Origin: Taudactylus pleione
Lineage: Eukaryota; Chordata; Amphibia; Anura; Myobatrachidae
Assembly: GCA_031769625.1 (NCBI GenBank)
Contig: JAUIMM010000602.1
Span: 868,001-932,000, forward strand
Length of the DNA stretch: 64,000 nucleotides
Reading direction: 5' to 3'
The notes under the pieces were generated by a model. It ran no database searches. It was not told where the DNA came from and saw only the letters and a program-made list of their open reading frames with translations. The translations under genes and the position numbers were made by a program. Shown here piece after piece: positions 34,722-44,913 of this stretch. The first letter of the stretch is position 1; each line of letters starts with the position of its first letter.

Positions 34722-36135
34722 ACAGACAGCAGCGCTAGCACAAGTCACATACACTGCATAGTATATAATATACCAGACAGCAGCGCTAGCACAAGTCACA
34801 TACACTGCATAGTATATAATATACCAGACAGCAGCGCTAGCACAAGTCACATACAATGCAAAGTATATAATATAACAGACAGCGGCGCTAGCACAAGTCA
34901 CATACACTGCATAGTATATAATATAACAGACAGCAGCGCTAGCACAAGCCACATACACTGCATAGTATATAACAGACAGCGGCGCTAGCACAAGTCACAT
35001 ACACTGCATAGTATATAATATAACAGACAGCAGAGCTAGCACAAGTCACATACACTGCATAGTATATAATATAACAGACAGCAGCGCTAGCACAAGTCAC
35101 ATACACTGCATAGTATATAATATAACAGCAGCGCTAGCACAAGTCACATACACTGCATAGTATATAATATAACAGACAGCAGCGCTAGCACAAGTCACAT
35201 ACACTGCATAGTATATAATATAACAGACAGCAGCGCTAGCACAAGTCACATACACTGCATAGTATATAATATAACAGACAGCAGCGCTAGCACAAGTCAC
35301 ATACACTGCATAGTATATAATATAACAGACAGCAGCGCTAGCACAAGTCACATACACTGCATAGTATATAATATAACTGACAGCAGAGCTAGCACAAGTC
35401 ACATACACTGCATAGTATATAATATACCAGACAGCAGCGCTAGCACAAGTCACATACACTGCATAGTATATAATATACCAGACAGCAGCGCTAGCACAAG
35501 TCACATACACTGCATAGTATATAATATAACAGACAGCAGCGCTAGCACAAGTCACATACACTGCATAGTATATAATATAACAGACAGCAGCGCTAGCACA
35601 AGTCACATACACTGCATAGTATATAATATAACAGACAGCAGCGCTAGCACAAATCACATACAATGCATAGTATATAATATAACAGACAGCAGCGCTAGCA
35701 CAAGTCACATACACTGCATAGTATATAATATAACAGACAGCAGCGCTAGCACAAGTCACATACACTGCATAGTATATAACAGACAGCAGCGCTAGCACAA
35801 GTCACATACACTGCATAGTATATAATATAACAGACAGCAGCGCTAGCACAAATCACATACAATGCATAGTATATAATATAACAGACAGCAGCGCTAGCAC
35901 AAGTCACATACACTGCATAGTATATAATATAACAGACAGCAGCGCTAGCACAAGTCACATACACTGCATAGTATATAATATAACAGACAGCAGCGCTAGC
36001 ACAAGTCACATACACTGCATAGTATATAATATAACAGACAGCAGCGCTAGCACAAGTCACATACACTGCATAGTATATAATATAACAGACAGCAGCGCTA
36101 GCACAAGTCACATACACTGCATAGTATATAATATA
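34722..36135 (-). repeat. Tandem array, 51-bp unit, about 27 copies, in front of DIRS gag
   Basis: The unit contains CAGCAGCGCTAGCACAAGTC, ACATACACTGCATAGTATAT and AATATAACAGA. The period is 51 bp, exactly 17 codons, and the - strand is open through many units, encoding repeats of CYIIYYAVYVTCASAAV. Copies are almost identical, so the expansion is recent or homogenised. It sits between the DIRS leader and gag. Confidence 0.95.
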
Positions 36136-36427
36136 ACTGCAGTGGGCACCAAATTCAACTACACAGACCGCAGTGGCTGGTAGGAAATAGCGTTGTTTAA
36201 GCTGGCTCCTAGGAGAGATATATATGGAGACTGGACCCAGCATTCCCAGAGCCTTGGAGGGAGGAGCAGCTCAGGGGCTGCAAGACCGCAGTGGAATGGT
36301 GCCCTGAGCTGGGGGAGGGGCCGCAGAGAGAGGACCATCTCCCCTATGCTGACATCAACCACCGGGTTCCTGGCCTCAGCTATTCCCTGCGCCAGTATAA
36401 AGTAATGGCCTGGTGGTCTAGTGGAGT

Positions 36428-39341
36428 CAGGGGCGGATTGGCCGTTATCTTTAGCGGGATAAATCCCGGTGGGCTGATTGGTCCAAGGGGCCGCTTGTTA
36501 TCTTTGGCCCCGCCCCCTGAATTGCGTCACAGGCTGTCCTTGTTTTGTGTTTGCATGACAGGCAGCCAGTCGGCTGCCTGTCACAACTAGCGGTCCACCT
36601 CTCTCATGCAAAGAGGTTTGCTTTCCTCTTAAGCCTGGGTGCTGCTGCGCTGCTTCATTCATATGGAGGAGGAGCGGGACAGCGGCAGCATGTAAGTCAC
36701 GGAGGTAGGAGGGGGGTCCGTCATGCCTGCTAGCCATCCCCGATTGTGTCCTTTTCACTCTGTCCGCTCCCCAGGCTGTGAAGTTTTAAACTGTAACTTT
36801 ACAGCCTGGGGAGGAAACAGAGTGAAGAGGGAGCAATCACTGACCCCCCCCCCAAGCAAAGTCAGTCCTATCTCCAATCAGTCCTGCACTACGCAGTACG
36901 CAGGTTAAGATCCCTCTGTTCACCCACAAGCTAAATCTACGATCAGCCAGCATGATTTATTAGGCTGTGCTGAAAACGGAAAGTGATGGGGGAGGGCTGC
37001 AGTGTCCAAAATGTTTTTCATGTAAGCAGTCAACTCCCAACCACCTGGAACTGGGCTGAGTGCACACAGCTCCATAACATGCTAGACTGAGCCGGGGGTG
37101 GAGGCTGCTGAACATTCAGCTCATAGAGTTCTGTAATAACAGTGAGGAGCAGCAGCAGGCGTGATCCTGTCCTTTCCCTCTCCCTGGCCACACTACACCC
37201 TCTCAAGTCTGCACATTAAGTAATATGTTCAACCTGGCCTGCCTCACCCAGATATGTGGCTGCAGATTTGGGCACCCGGGCTGGCACCTTCCTGTGCCTA
37301 CTTTGAGCAGGTTCTAGTGCTCTTTTCCTGGGCAGTGGGCGTTCCTGCACGTATCTGATGGAATCGGTATTATATACCGCCGAACGTGAGCCCGCCGGAT
37401 GTAATAGTGACGCGGGAAGGCAGACAAGTGAAGATCCCGACAAGGTAAGTATGTAATCTATCCCTAACTTTCTCCCCCCCCCCCCAACCCTCTCTTAGGA
37501 GGTTAGGCACCCCTGAATCCCCCTAAGTGCCTAACCCTAACCTCCCCCCAGGAGTGCCTAAACCTAACCCCCCACCCCGCACCCTTAACCTAAGCCCCCC
37601 CTTCCCCTAGCCTAACCCACCCGTGGGGGGTGCCTAACCCTAAATCCCCCCCCGGGAGCACCCATGCTAACCCGCCCCCCTGCGGCTGTCTGCTCTCGCC
37701 GCCCGGCATACCTTTGTTCAGTATGCCGGGCGTCGGGATTCCGGCACAGGGATAATGATAGGTGCGGGATTTCGACGCCTATCTTTAGTCCCATGCAGGA
37801 ATTTGACAGTCGGGAAGCCGGCGGTCGGCATTTCAACCGCCGGCTTCCTGACCGCATACCGTATCTGATTGCCTATAGAAAGCTATAGGCTTCTTTCTGC
37901 AGAAATCCCCAGAGAGGGATCCTTCTGATCCCTCCTCCCCCCTGCACGCATTGGCCCACAGTTAAAAACCCAAAAGTCATAACTTCGCATGGGTCAGCTT
38001 ATTATCGGAATAGTTGTCCTGAGCGTAAGTAATCATGCATACGGCATCAATAAATGCCAATATGCATATGATAAGGGGTGGGATGCGAGTACGACAAAAA
38101 GGAATAAAAAATACAGAAATTGGAATAATCCCTGTGACCACCAAAATAAAATTTTTTTTCTTAAATACACCAGTACAGGGGAGGAGTTGGGACCAGAAAG
38201 GGGAGGTGCCAGGACAGGAGAGAGGAGTCACAAATTATTAAATTGACCCCCCTAAAAGAAAAGTCAAGATCCGCCCCTGGGCAGGGACCAAATTAATTGA
38301 ACTAGAGGGAAAGCCAGGATAGGAAACAGACGGGGTGGGGGGGCTATTCTTTTTTTTTTTTATTTCAAAGACTAGCTGATTTCTCGGGTAGGTAGATGGG
38401 AGATTGGGCTATTCTGTATGAGTCTGGGGGATGGAGGAATGATGATCTGTCTGTCTGAGAAAGAGGGGGGTTATTCTGTACTACGGGGAGATGATGTGTG
38501 AGGGGAAGGGGGCTATTCTGCACTAAGGGGAGATGATGTCTTAGGGGAAGGGGGCTATTCTGTGCTAGGGCAGGAGGACGCCACTGGGGAAACGCAGGAT
38601 GTTGGCGCTGGAGAGACAGGATGATGGCGCTGGGGAGACACAGAAGGATGGTGCTGGAGAGCAGAGTGGTGGTACTGGAGAGGCATAGGGGATACCACTG
38701 AAGAGACAAATGGGGGGGGATATGGGCTGGAGACACACCAAGGCGATGGTGCTGGAGACACACATATAGTATGGTAGGACCACTGGGACTTCTAGAAGAA
38801 AAGACGATGCAAATGGTACCAAATGACCAAATCTATTTTATTAATAAAAAATTGTTTGATATGGGAAACTCACATTTTGTCCTACCCCAAAACTTTTGTT
38901 TCTATGTATTGTCTGGTTGAACCTATGGTGCATGATGAATGACATTGGCTTTATTGCTATGCAAACAGGTGGCTTTCAGAACATGTGATCTCAGCATGAA
39001 TAGTGATCACCGACTCTGAAACTAGAAACTGCCTGTTCAGGAAGGATCAATATCTTCAGAGGTTCCCTGCTGCAGAGAACTCATTTAGGTAAGAAAATAC
39101 TCATTCACATGCTCAATGTGCTTATTCGCTAAAGAGAGGGACTGTGGGCATGGCCATCAGCTCCTGGAGCGGTGGGCATGCCCCCACCATGACAAAATGG
39201 GGGGAGTGGCTTGCAGGCATGGCATTTGACATTAGGACACACCCCTTGCAATTAGGCTCCACCCACCTTTCCGTGCGCGCGCCTGCGGCGCCTCTTTCAC
39301 AGTTTTTTCCAGGGCCACTTTATATTCCCAATCCGCCCCTG
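36428..39341. mobile_element. hAT-like DNA transposon, non-autonomous, 2.9 kb, inserted in the DIRS leader
   Basis: Both ends are CAGGGGCGGATTGG in inverted orientation and AGTGGAGT flanks both sides (36420-36427 and 39342-39349), an 8-bp target duplication as in hAT. An inner copy of the end (GATCCGCCCCTG at 38267-38278) suggests that one element is nested in, or recombined with, another of the same family. No transposase was recognised. The body has C-rich (37470-37680) and G-rich (38480-38770) simple stretches. Confidence 0.85.
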
Positions 39342-39699
39342 AGTGGAGTCCTGGACAAACCGATGTCTACATCAGCGCCTCCAGTCTGTCTCCTGAGACT
39401 AGAGGTAAGAGAGACTATGCATAAACGTGGGTTACCACAAGCGGGAACCCGCCTTACCTGTCCCCTTGAGTCCTGGTTGCAGTCTAGGGTCAGAGGAGCT
39501 ACACTAGCTAGGTCCCCCCAGAACCCCGTAGAGTACCTAGCCTATGGCTGGAGTCGCGGCACTGCGGAGGGGTGATGGAGCAGCAGTGGAGAAGTCCAGA
39601 GGACTGTCCAGCACTGCTTGCTCTGTTGTAGTAAAATAAAATAAAAAAGTAAATCATAAAACAAAGCTTGGGCTGCTTAAAAGCAGCCTCACTGTATAA

Positions 39700-39935
39700 C
39701 GGTGATCCAGCTCCTGCCGGACACCAACAAAAACTGGGTTGCCTTCAGGCTTTGGGTGGGGTATAGGGGGAATGACCCGAGCATCCTGGGACAGAAAAAG
39801 CTTTGCTGTTGGTGTCCAGTCCTCCAAGTACCACCTACACCCCTAATGTTTCCCTGTGGAGCACTATAGACCATGAAGAAGAAATCAGATTTAGTAGTCA
39901 ACCTACAAGTGTGACCCATATCAGCATCTATAAAC
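39700..39935 (-). repeat. DIRS 5'-side terminal inverted repeat
   Basis: 39735-39840 is the inverted counterpart of 30310-30450: shared blocks are GCCTTCAGGC, GGGTATAGGGGGAA, GAGCATCCTGGGACA, AAAGCTTTGCTGTTGGTGT and GTCCTCCAAG. The outer part (CCCTGTGGAGCACTATAGAC, 39852-39871) resembles the outer repeat at the other end. Confidence 0.8.
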
Positions 39936-40470
39936 AGAGGAGTGGACTAAGGAGGGGAATGAGGTGTAGGCACTTCCTAGCTGAAAGTATATCCCTTCTT
40001 AGATTTAGGAGCAGTCTTCTGCATGGTACTGAAGAAAAAGAAAAATATGGCAGAGGCATCAGGACAAAAAGACGTTCAGGTGAGAGGCGTTAGGTAAATC
40101 TCATGGGAGGGCTTCCAAGGGAAAACAATAAAACTAGCATAAAGGTCCTTAGTGGCATAGAGCTGTACAGGGAAAAGGAGAAACACCCAAAACAGGACTA
40201 GGAGAGGACAGGCAGCAGACAACTGAGGAAGAGAGGCCAGCTGAAATGAACAGGAGTCCAGGGTCTGTTGAAACCCAGTCCAACGGAAACTGTTGAAAAG
40301 CTGAGGAGAGGTACAGGGAGTAAGACTATTGCAGAATGCAAGGAAGCAGCATGGCGAGTCCACCAGGTGCCAAAAAAAACACATTGTACAGTGGTCAGGT
40401 CGCTTGCCTGAAGGCTACTCAGGGGAGAAGGGGAGAGCCAGAACACAGTGCAGTGGGTGACAGGCAGCCC
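39936..40470. other. Unclassified sequence right of the DIRS element
   Basis: No gene or repeat family recognised. It may still belong to the DIRS end region, but I could not find a counterpart at the other end. Confidence 0.4.
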
Positions 40471-40474
40471 CCGT

Positions 40475-40641
40475 CAGATCGCATCACATGGACATAGACA
40501 ATTATTTATTGCACTATCACAGGTCTCATCTTGTTCCCTTTCTTCTCCAGATATAATCACATGGACATAGACCATTATTTATGTAACTTCCAGTGCACTA
40601 TGTCCATGTGATTATATCTGGAGAAGAAAGGGAACAAGATG
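40475..40641. repeat. Inverted pair of the 111-bp repeat family
   Basis: CTTCTCCAGATATAATCACA followed by TGGACATAGACC occurs forward at 40542-40571, and its complement follows at 40600-40632. The two arms meet at ATTTATGTAACTTCCAGTGC. The insertion at 40642-41774 interrupts the right arm. Confidence 0.85.
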
Positions 40642-41774
40642 AGACTGTCGAAGCTGGATAATTGGCTCAGACAAGATCAGTTTAAGATTGGATCGCAGCG
40701 ACGCCATCTTGCGACTGGCCGCAAGACGCCATCTTGGAAATGAGATTGCAAGGCGAATGGCCGCCTAAACGCCATTTTAGATAAACTCAGACTTTAGTAC
40801 ATGTGGCGATATTACTATTAGCATCATGCGATTGCATCTTACACCATTTCTCATACACACATTAATATGCACTATTGCGCTGTTAACTAGTCGCATATTA
40901 GCGAATGCATAAGATTCTGTATGAAAACGCCAACTATTAGCTTCATGCACACGCATCTGCCCCAAGTTAACTAGCGTCTTTACATCAAACCCCACATACT
41001 CACACATTTCATATTCACATACAAGGTTCCATAAGCTTTAAGGTATAAGATTCAAGTATGCACATTTATTATCATTGCTAGGAAATAAAGATTATTTCGT
41101 AACTAAGGTTTTATACGTCATAAGTAAGCCATGTTTGGTATTGTACTGATGCGTACTCTCTCAACAGTATTCCGGTAATATCGATGGAGAGATCGCAACA
41201 TGCATACAGAACTTATGGACCGCAGAGACTTCAAGCAACAAAATGTACATTATATGACCAACTGTTAGGATTTGCATGAGGCGGGAAACCAGAGACCACC
41301 AGTTGTTAGAGGCTGGACTGTGTCTATTTGAACCAACCTGTTAAATGCCTTGTAACATATGCCCTCTCCTTTAGGACCAATGATATTAGCAACAAACTTC
41401 TCTATTGTGTTGTCTATTTCTGGGGGGTATAAATAAGTGTGCTCTGACCCTGGGTTTCTAGTCTTCATGCTGAATGCTGATAGACGAGGGGTTGCTTGCT
41501 GATGCCTACATCTGGTCCAGAGCGCTGCGTATGTATAACTGTACTTGGGTCTGTATAATTCCTTTGTGCTAAAGATTATATGAGGATCATAGCGTGTAAC
41601 TGCTGTACTTTTACTTGAATAATACTTTGTGCTTTGGAACCACAGGTTCTAGGTCTGGAGTCTTTATTTACTGTATGACTGCGTACAAAAAATAGCGCCA
41701 TCCTTAGAGGTTTATAGGAAGGATATTAGAAGGTATAGGCAGGGGTATTCATAAGGTTCAAAAGCAGTATCGTT
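40642..41774. mobile_element. 1.13-kb insertion with LTR-like features
   Basis: AAGATG stands on both sides (40636-40641 and 41775-41780), and the palindromic repeat is continuous if the segment is removed. It contains a TATA box (GGTATAAATAAG, 41427-41438) followed by sequence resembling an LTR R-U5, and repeated CGCCATCTTG-like motifs near 40700-40780. The ends are not TG...CA, so a solo LTR is only one reading. Confidence 0.5.
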
Positions 41775-42290
41775 AAGATGTGTGATAGCGCTGCACAGTA
41801 GGTCCTAGATATTAGTGCACTGGAAGTTACATAAATAATTGTCTAACATCTAGGACCTACTGTGCAGCACTATCACAGGTCTCATCTTGTTCCCTTTCTT
41901 CTCCAGATATAATCACATGGACATAGACAATTATTTATGTAACTTCCAGTGCACTAACATCTAGGACTTACTGTGTAGCACTATCACAGGTCTCATCTTG
42001 TTCCCATTCTTCTCCAGATATAATCACATGGACATAGACAATTATTTATGTAACTTCCAGTGCACTAACATCTAGGACTTACTGTGTAGCACTATCACAG
42101 GTCTCATCTTGTTCCCATTCTTCTCCAGATATAATCACATGGACATAGACAATTATTTATGTAACTTCCAGTGCACTAACATCTAGGACTTACTGTGTAG
42201 CACTATCACAGGTCTCATCTTGTTCCCTTTCTTCTCCAGATATAATCACATGGACATAGACAATTATTTATGTAACTTCCAGTGCACTAT
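41775..42290. repeat. Tandem 111-bp repeat, about 4.5 copies, headed by an inverted copy
   Basis: The unit contains GCACTAACATCTAGGACTTA, CACTATCACAGGTCTCATCT, TCTCCAGATATAATCACATG and TGTAACTTCCAGT. Starts at 41951, 42062 and 42173 give a period of 111 bp. The left end (41781-41840) is inverted relative to the rest. Confidence 0.9.
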
Positions 42291-42576
42291 GGCCCTGATT
42301 CAGAGCCGGACGCGATCGCTCGCTCGCTCTGAATCAGGGCTTTTTTTTAAATTTTTGGAGCGGCCTCCTGACCACCCACAGCTATAGCAAGCGGCCATGA
42401 TGATGGTCGTGATGGTCAAGACCATCTGGCTTGCGACGAGACCCTTGTGGTAGGCAATCCGTCGCTAGCCGGGTCTCGCGCATGCGCACGATGGAGCCGG
42501 CTCCTTCATGCGCTGTGGGCCACCATCGACCTGGCTGCGAGCGCTCAGCGCTTGCGACCGGATCTGAATCAGGCCC
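42291..42576. mobile_element. MITE with GGCCCTGATTCAGA ends, copy 1
   Basis: It starts GGCCCTGATTCAGAGCC and ends in the complement (GGATCTGAATCAGGCC). The body has CGCGATCGCTCGCTCGC and a GAGCGCTCAGCGCTTGCGAC stretch. It interrupts a 111-bp repeat unit, whose CATGTGATTATATCTGG part resumes right after. A clean target duplication was not seen here. Confidence 0.75.
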
Positions 42577-42762
42577 CATGTGATTATATCTGGAGAAAAA
42601 GGGAACAAAATTAGATGTATGATAGTGCTGCACAGTAGGTCCTAGATGTTAGTGCACTGGAAGTTACATAAATAATGGTCTAACATCTAGGACCTACTGT
42701 GCAGCACTATCACACATCTCATCTTGTTCCCTTTCTTCTCCAGATATAATCACATGGATATA
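42577..42762. repeat. 111-bp family, palindromic copy
   Basis: Inverted sequence (TATAATCACAT-type in complement, GATAGTGCTGCACAGTAGGT at 42614-42633) meets the forward copy (CTAACATCTAGGACCTACTG at 42682-42701), forming a foldback around 42655-42680. Confidence 0.8.
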
Positions 42763-43176
42763 GGGCCTCATTCAGACCCGCTCGCAAGCAGGTCGATGGT
42801 TGTGCATAAGAAATTCACTTGCTCCGGGGCTCGCTACAAGTGGGGCGGTTGTCGATATTGATCGACAGCTCACCAGGTTTTGTAGGTGGGGTGGGGGGGT
42901 GGCTGGACAAACAGAGGCATTCCTGAAGGAACGCCTGCTTTTTGTGGGCGGCCCTACTGTCATCACCAGTGATGTCAGTAGTGAGCTTCCTGCTCTATTA
43001 GAGCCGGAAGCTCACTGGGGCTTGCGGAAGATGAGACCCGACCATCGCGGCCATCACCTGGCCGCTCGCAAAAGCTGTGTGTGGTCACCCACAGCTTAGC
43101 GAGCGGCCAGGAGGCCGGCTTTAAAGAAAAAAAAGCGGCCGCCCTCATTTACAGTGAGCAGCTCTGAATGAGGGCC
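42763..43176. mobile_element. MITE with GGGCCTCATTCAGA ends, copy 2
   Basis: Left end GGGCCTCATTCAGACC, right end CTCTGAATGAGGGCC, flanked by ATA on both sides (42760-42762, 43177-43179), a 3-bp target duplication as in PIF/Harbinger-type elements. The body contains the inverted motif GATGTCAGTAGTGAGCTTCC / GAGCCGGAAGCTCACT. It lies within the 111-bp palindromic repeats. No coding capacity. Confidence 0.8.
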
Positions 43177-43300
43177 ATAGTGCACTGGATGTTACATAAA
43201 TAATGGTCTATGTCCATGTGATTATATCTGGAGAAGAAAGGGAACAAGATGAAATGTGTAATAGTGTTGCACAATAGGACCTAGATGTTTCAATGGACTG
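43177..43300. repeat. 111-bp family, inverted terminal copy
   Basis: ATGTCCATGTGATTATATCT at 43209-43228 and GTAATAGTGTTGCACAATAG at 43258-43277 are the complement of the forward unit. This copy is more diverged. Confidence 0.75.
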
Positions 43301-43306
43301 GTAGTT

Positions 43307-43835
43307 ACATGATGTGAGGGGGAGAGCAGGAGTATAATAGGGGCTGATGGCTCCTGATGTATGAGATACACCAGAGAGTGTGGGGAGGAGACTGGTCAGA
43401 TACCTGGGCTGGTAACACACAGTGACATGATGTGAGAGGGAGAGCAGGAGTATAATAGGGGCTGATGGCTCCTGATGTATGAGATACACCAGAGAGTGTG
43501 AGGAGGAGACTGGTCAGATCTCTGGGCTGGTAACACACAGTGACATGATGTGAGGGGGAGAGCAGGAGGAGTATAATAGGGGATGATGGCTCCTGATGTA
43601 TGAGATACACCAGATAGTGTGGGGAGGAGACTGGTCAGATACCTGGGCTGGTAACACACAGTGACATGATGTGAGAGGGAGAGCAGGAGTATAATAGGGG
43701 CTGATGGCTCCTGATGTATGAGATACACCAGAGAGTGTGAGGAGGAGACTGGTCAGATCTCTGGGCTGGTAACACACAGTGACATGATGTGAGGAGGAGA
43801 GCAGGAGTATAATAGGGGCTGAAGAGAGTGTAGAA
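43307..43835 (-). repeat. Intron e minisatellite of gene A, 118-bp unit, about 4.6 copies
   Basis: The unit contains GACATGATGTGAGGGGGAGA, GCAGGAGTATAATAGGGGCT and GATGTATGAGATACACCAGA. Anchors at 43311, 43429, 43547, 43668 and 43786 give periods of 118, 118, 121 and 118. The same unit in reverse complement stands at the same place in gene B (62845-63345), so it predates the split of the two genes. Confidence 0.93.
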
Positions 43836-44001
43836 AAAGATTATTGTATGGGCTGAATCATTAACATGGAAGTATATTTTTGGACTGGGGAAGCAAAGGT
43901 ATACAAAAAATAGGAGTACATACAAACTCTACACATATAAGACACTGGTTAAAATTGAGAAAATATTTGACGCTCTTCTGTAATTAGTGTTTATTACTCA
44001 C
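43836..44001 (-). other. Start of gene A intron e with splice donor
   Basis: Read on the - strand the donor is ACAG|GTGAGTAATA at 44002/44001, a strong consensus match, identical in position and sequence to the gene B donor at 62742/62743 apart from ACAA in place of ACAG. Confidence 0.7.
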
Positions 44002-44257
44002 CTGTGCTGATATCTGTAGGGATTTCCTCCTCCTTACACTGCTGATCACCCATCGTATACGTCTCTTCTATTTCCTCTGTATCTTTTGCCATTATATCAG
44101 TCACATACATCTCTTCTTCTCCCTCTATATCTTCTGCCTTCATATCAGTCACATACATCTCTTCTTCTCCCTCTGTATCTTCTGCCTTCATATCAGTCAC
44201 ATACGTCTCTTCTTCTCCCTCCATATCCTCGGCCTTATTATCACTCATATTTTCAAT
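44002..44257 (-). CDS. Gene A exon e: acidic repeat exon of a frog C2H2 zinc-finger gene
   Basis: The exon lies between the acceptor GGTTATTTAG and the donor above and is open throughout. It encodes an acidic linker made of about four copies of a 16-residue repeat (VTDMKAEDTEGEEEMY type) and ends CKEEEIPTDISTG, the family signature before the finger exon. It enters in phase 0 from exon d and leaves in phase 1 into exon f (G|GT), so the joins are consistent. The N-terminal residues (IENMSDNKAE) differ from the GERLTNIKAE of gene B. The repeat is probably a flexible acidic tether between the KRAB-like part and the fingers. The exon is intact, although the gene as a whole appears broken. Confidence 0.85.
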
Positions 44258-44417
44258 CTAAATAACCCATAAAATAATAAAATGACACGTTAGTAATTTA
44301 TTTTCCATTAATTGAGATTATCTAGTAGAATATTAGTGTAATAGACGCACACAGTTCATATAATGATAATATGAAATACTGGATCTCTTTACTTGCATTA
44401 TAAATACTTTTCTCTCA

Positions 44418-44913
44418 GGGCCAAATTCAGCAGGATCGCAAGTACTAAAGCGCACGTAGACGGTCGAGATGTTTACGTTCTGCACATGCGTATGCATCAC
44501 AATGCGCGTGCGCAAACTCCTCACTGCGATAGGGAAAGTGATCGCAGCGAGTCCTTAGACCTGTGGAAGAGTGATTGACAAAGCACCGTGGGGGTGGTCG
44601 GTGAAATGCATGCTAGCCAGTGCGTATTGAACGCCGTTACAGGGGCGTGCATAAATTAGCTCTTGCGATGGCATACGCAGCCTGAGGTCTCACTGCGTGC
44701 AGGAAGTTTAGCAATTTCTGAGTAAGGTCTGTCCTTGTGCGGGAGGCTCAGATGCTACTCGATGTTACCGATGTTTTTGCAGACTTTACGGATGTGAGTA
44801 AAGGGAAGTTGGCAACTTTATATCGTGCTGCGGCATCATTGTGATCGCATTCATTTGCATAATTTCACAGCAGAACCACGTTTCCATTAGCGATCAGTGT
44901 TGAATTAGGTCCA
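44418..44913. mobile_element. MITE with GGGCCAAATTCAGCA ends, copy 3
   Basis: Left end GGGCCAAATTCAGCAGGATC, right end in complement GGACCTAATTCAACACTGAT. The body is rich in GCGTGCG/CGCACATGCG motifs, like the other members of the GGGCC(T)NATTCAGA group. No clear target duplication. Confidence 0.65.

Larger units (their letters stand above)
30240..39935 (-). mobile_element. DIRS1-like tyrosine-recombinase retrotransposon, full-length layout, decayed
   Basis: Reading leftward the order is: terminal repeat (39.94-39.70 kb), leader with a 2.9-kb hAT-like insertion, a 51-bp tandem array, gag (34.5-33.1 kb), RT and RNase H (33.0-31.9 kb), tyrosine recombinase (31.7-30.7 kb), and terminal repeats again. 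The end segments at 30310-30450 and 39735-39840 are inverted copies (GCCTTCAGGCTTTGGGTGGG near 39742; its variant in complement near 30405). Inverted ends plus a tyrosine recombinase instead of an integrase define DIRS elements, which replicate through a circular intermediate. Stops in RT and broken frames make this copy defective. The borders are set by the inverted repeats. Confidence 0.88.

Noticed and set aside
37480..37680. CCCTAA-like strings resembling interstitial telomere sequence
   Set aside because: The strings are part of an irregular C-rich repeat inside the hAT-like element; there is no run of regular CCCTAA units.
43998..44257. Exon e as an independent small acidic protein gene
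   Set aside because: It has splice sites on both sides, correct phases and a paralogous exon in gene B, so it is an internal exon.
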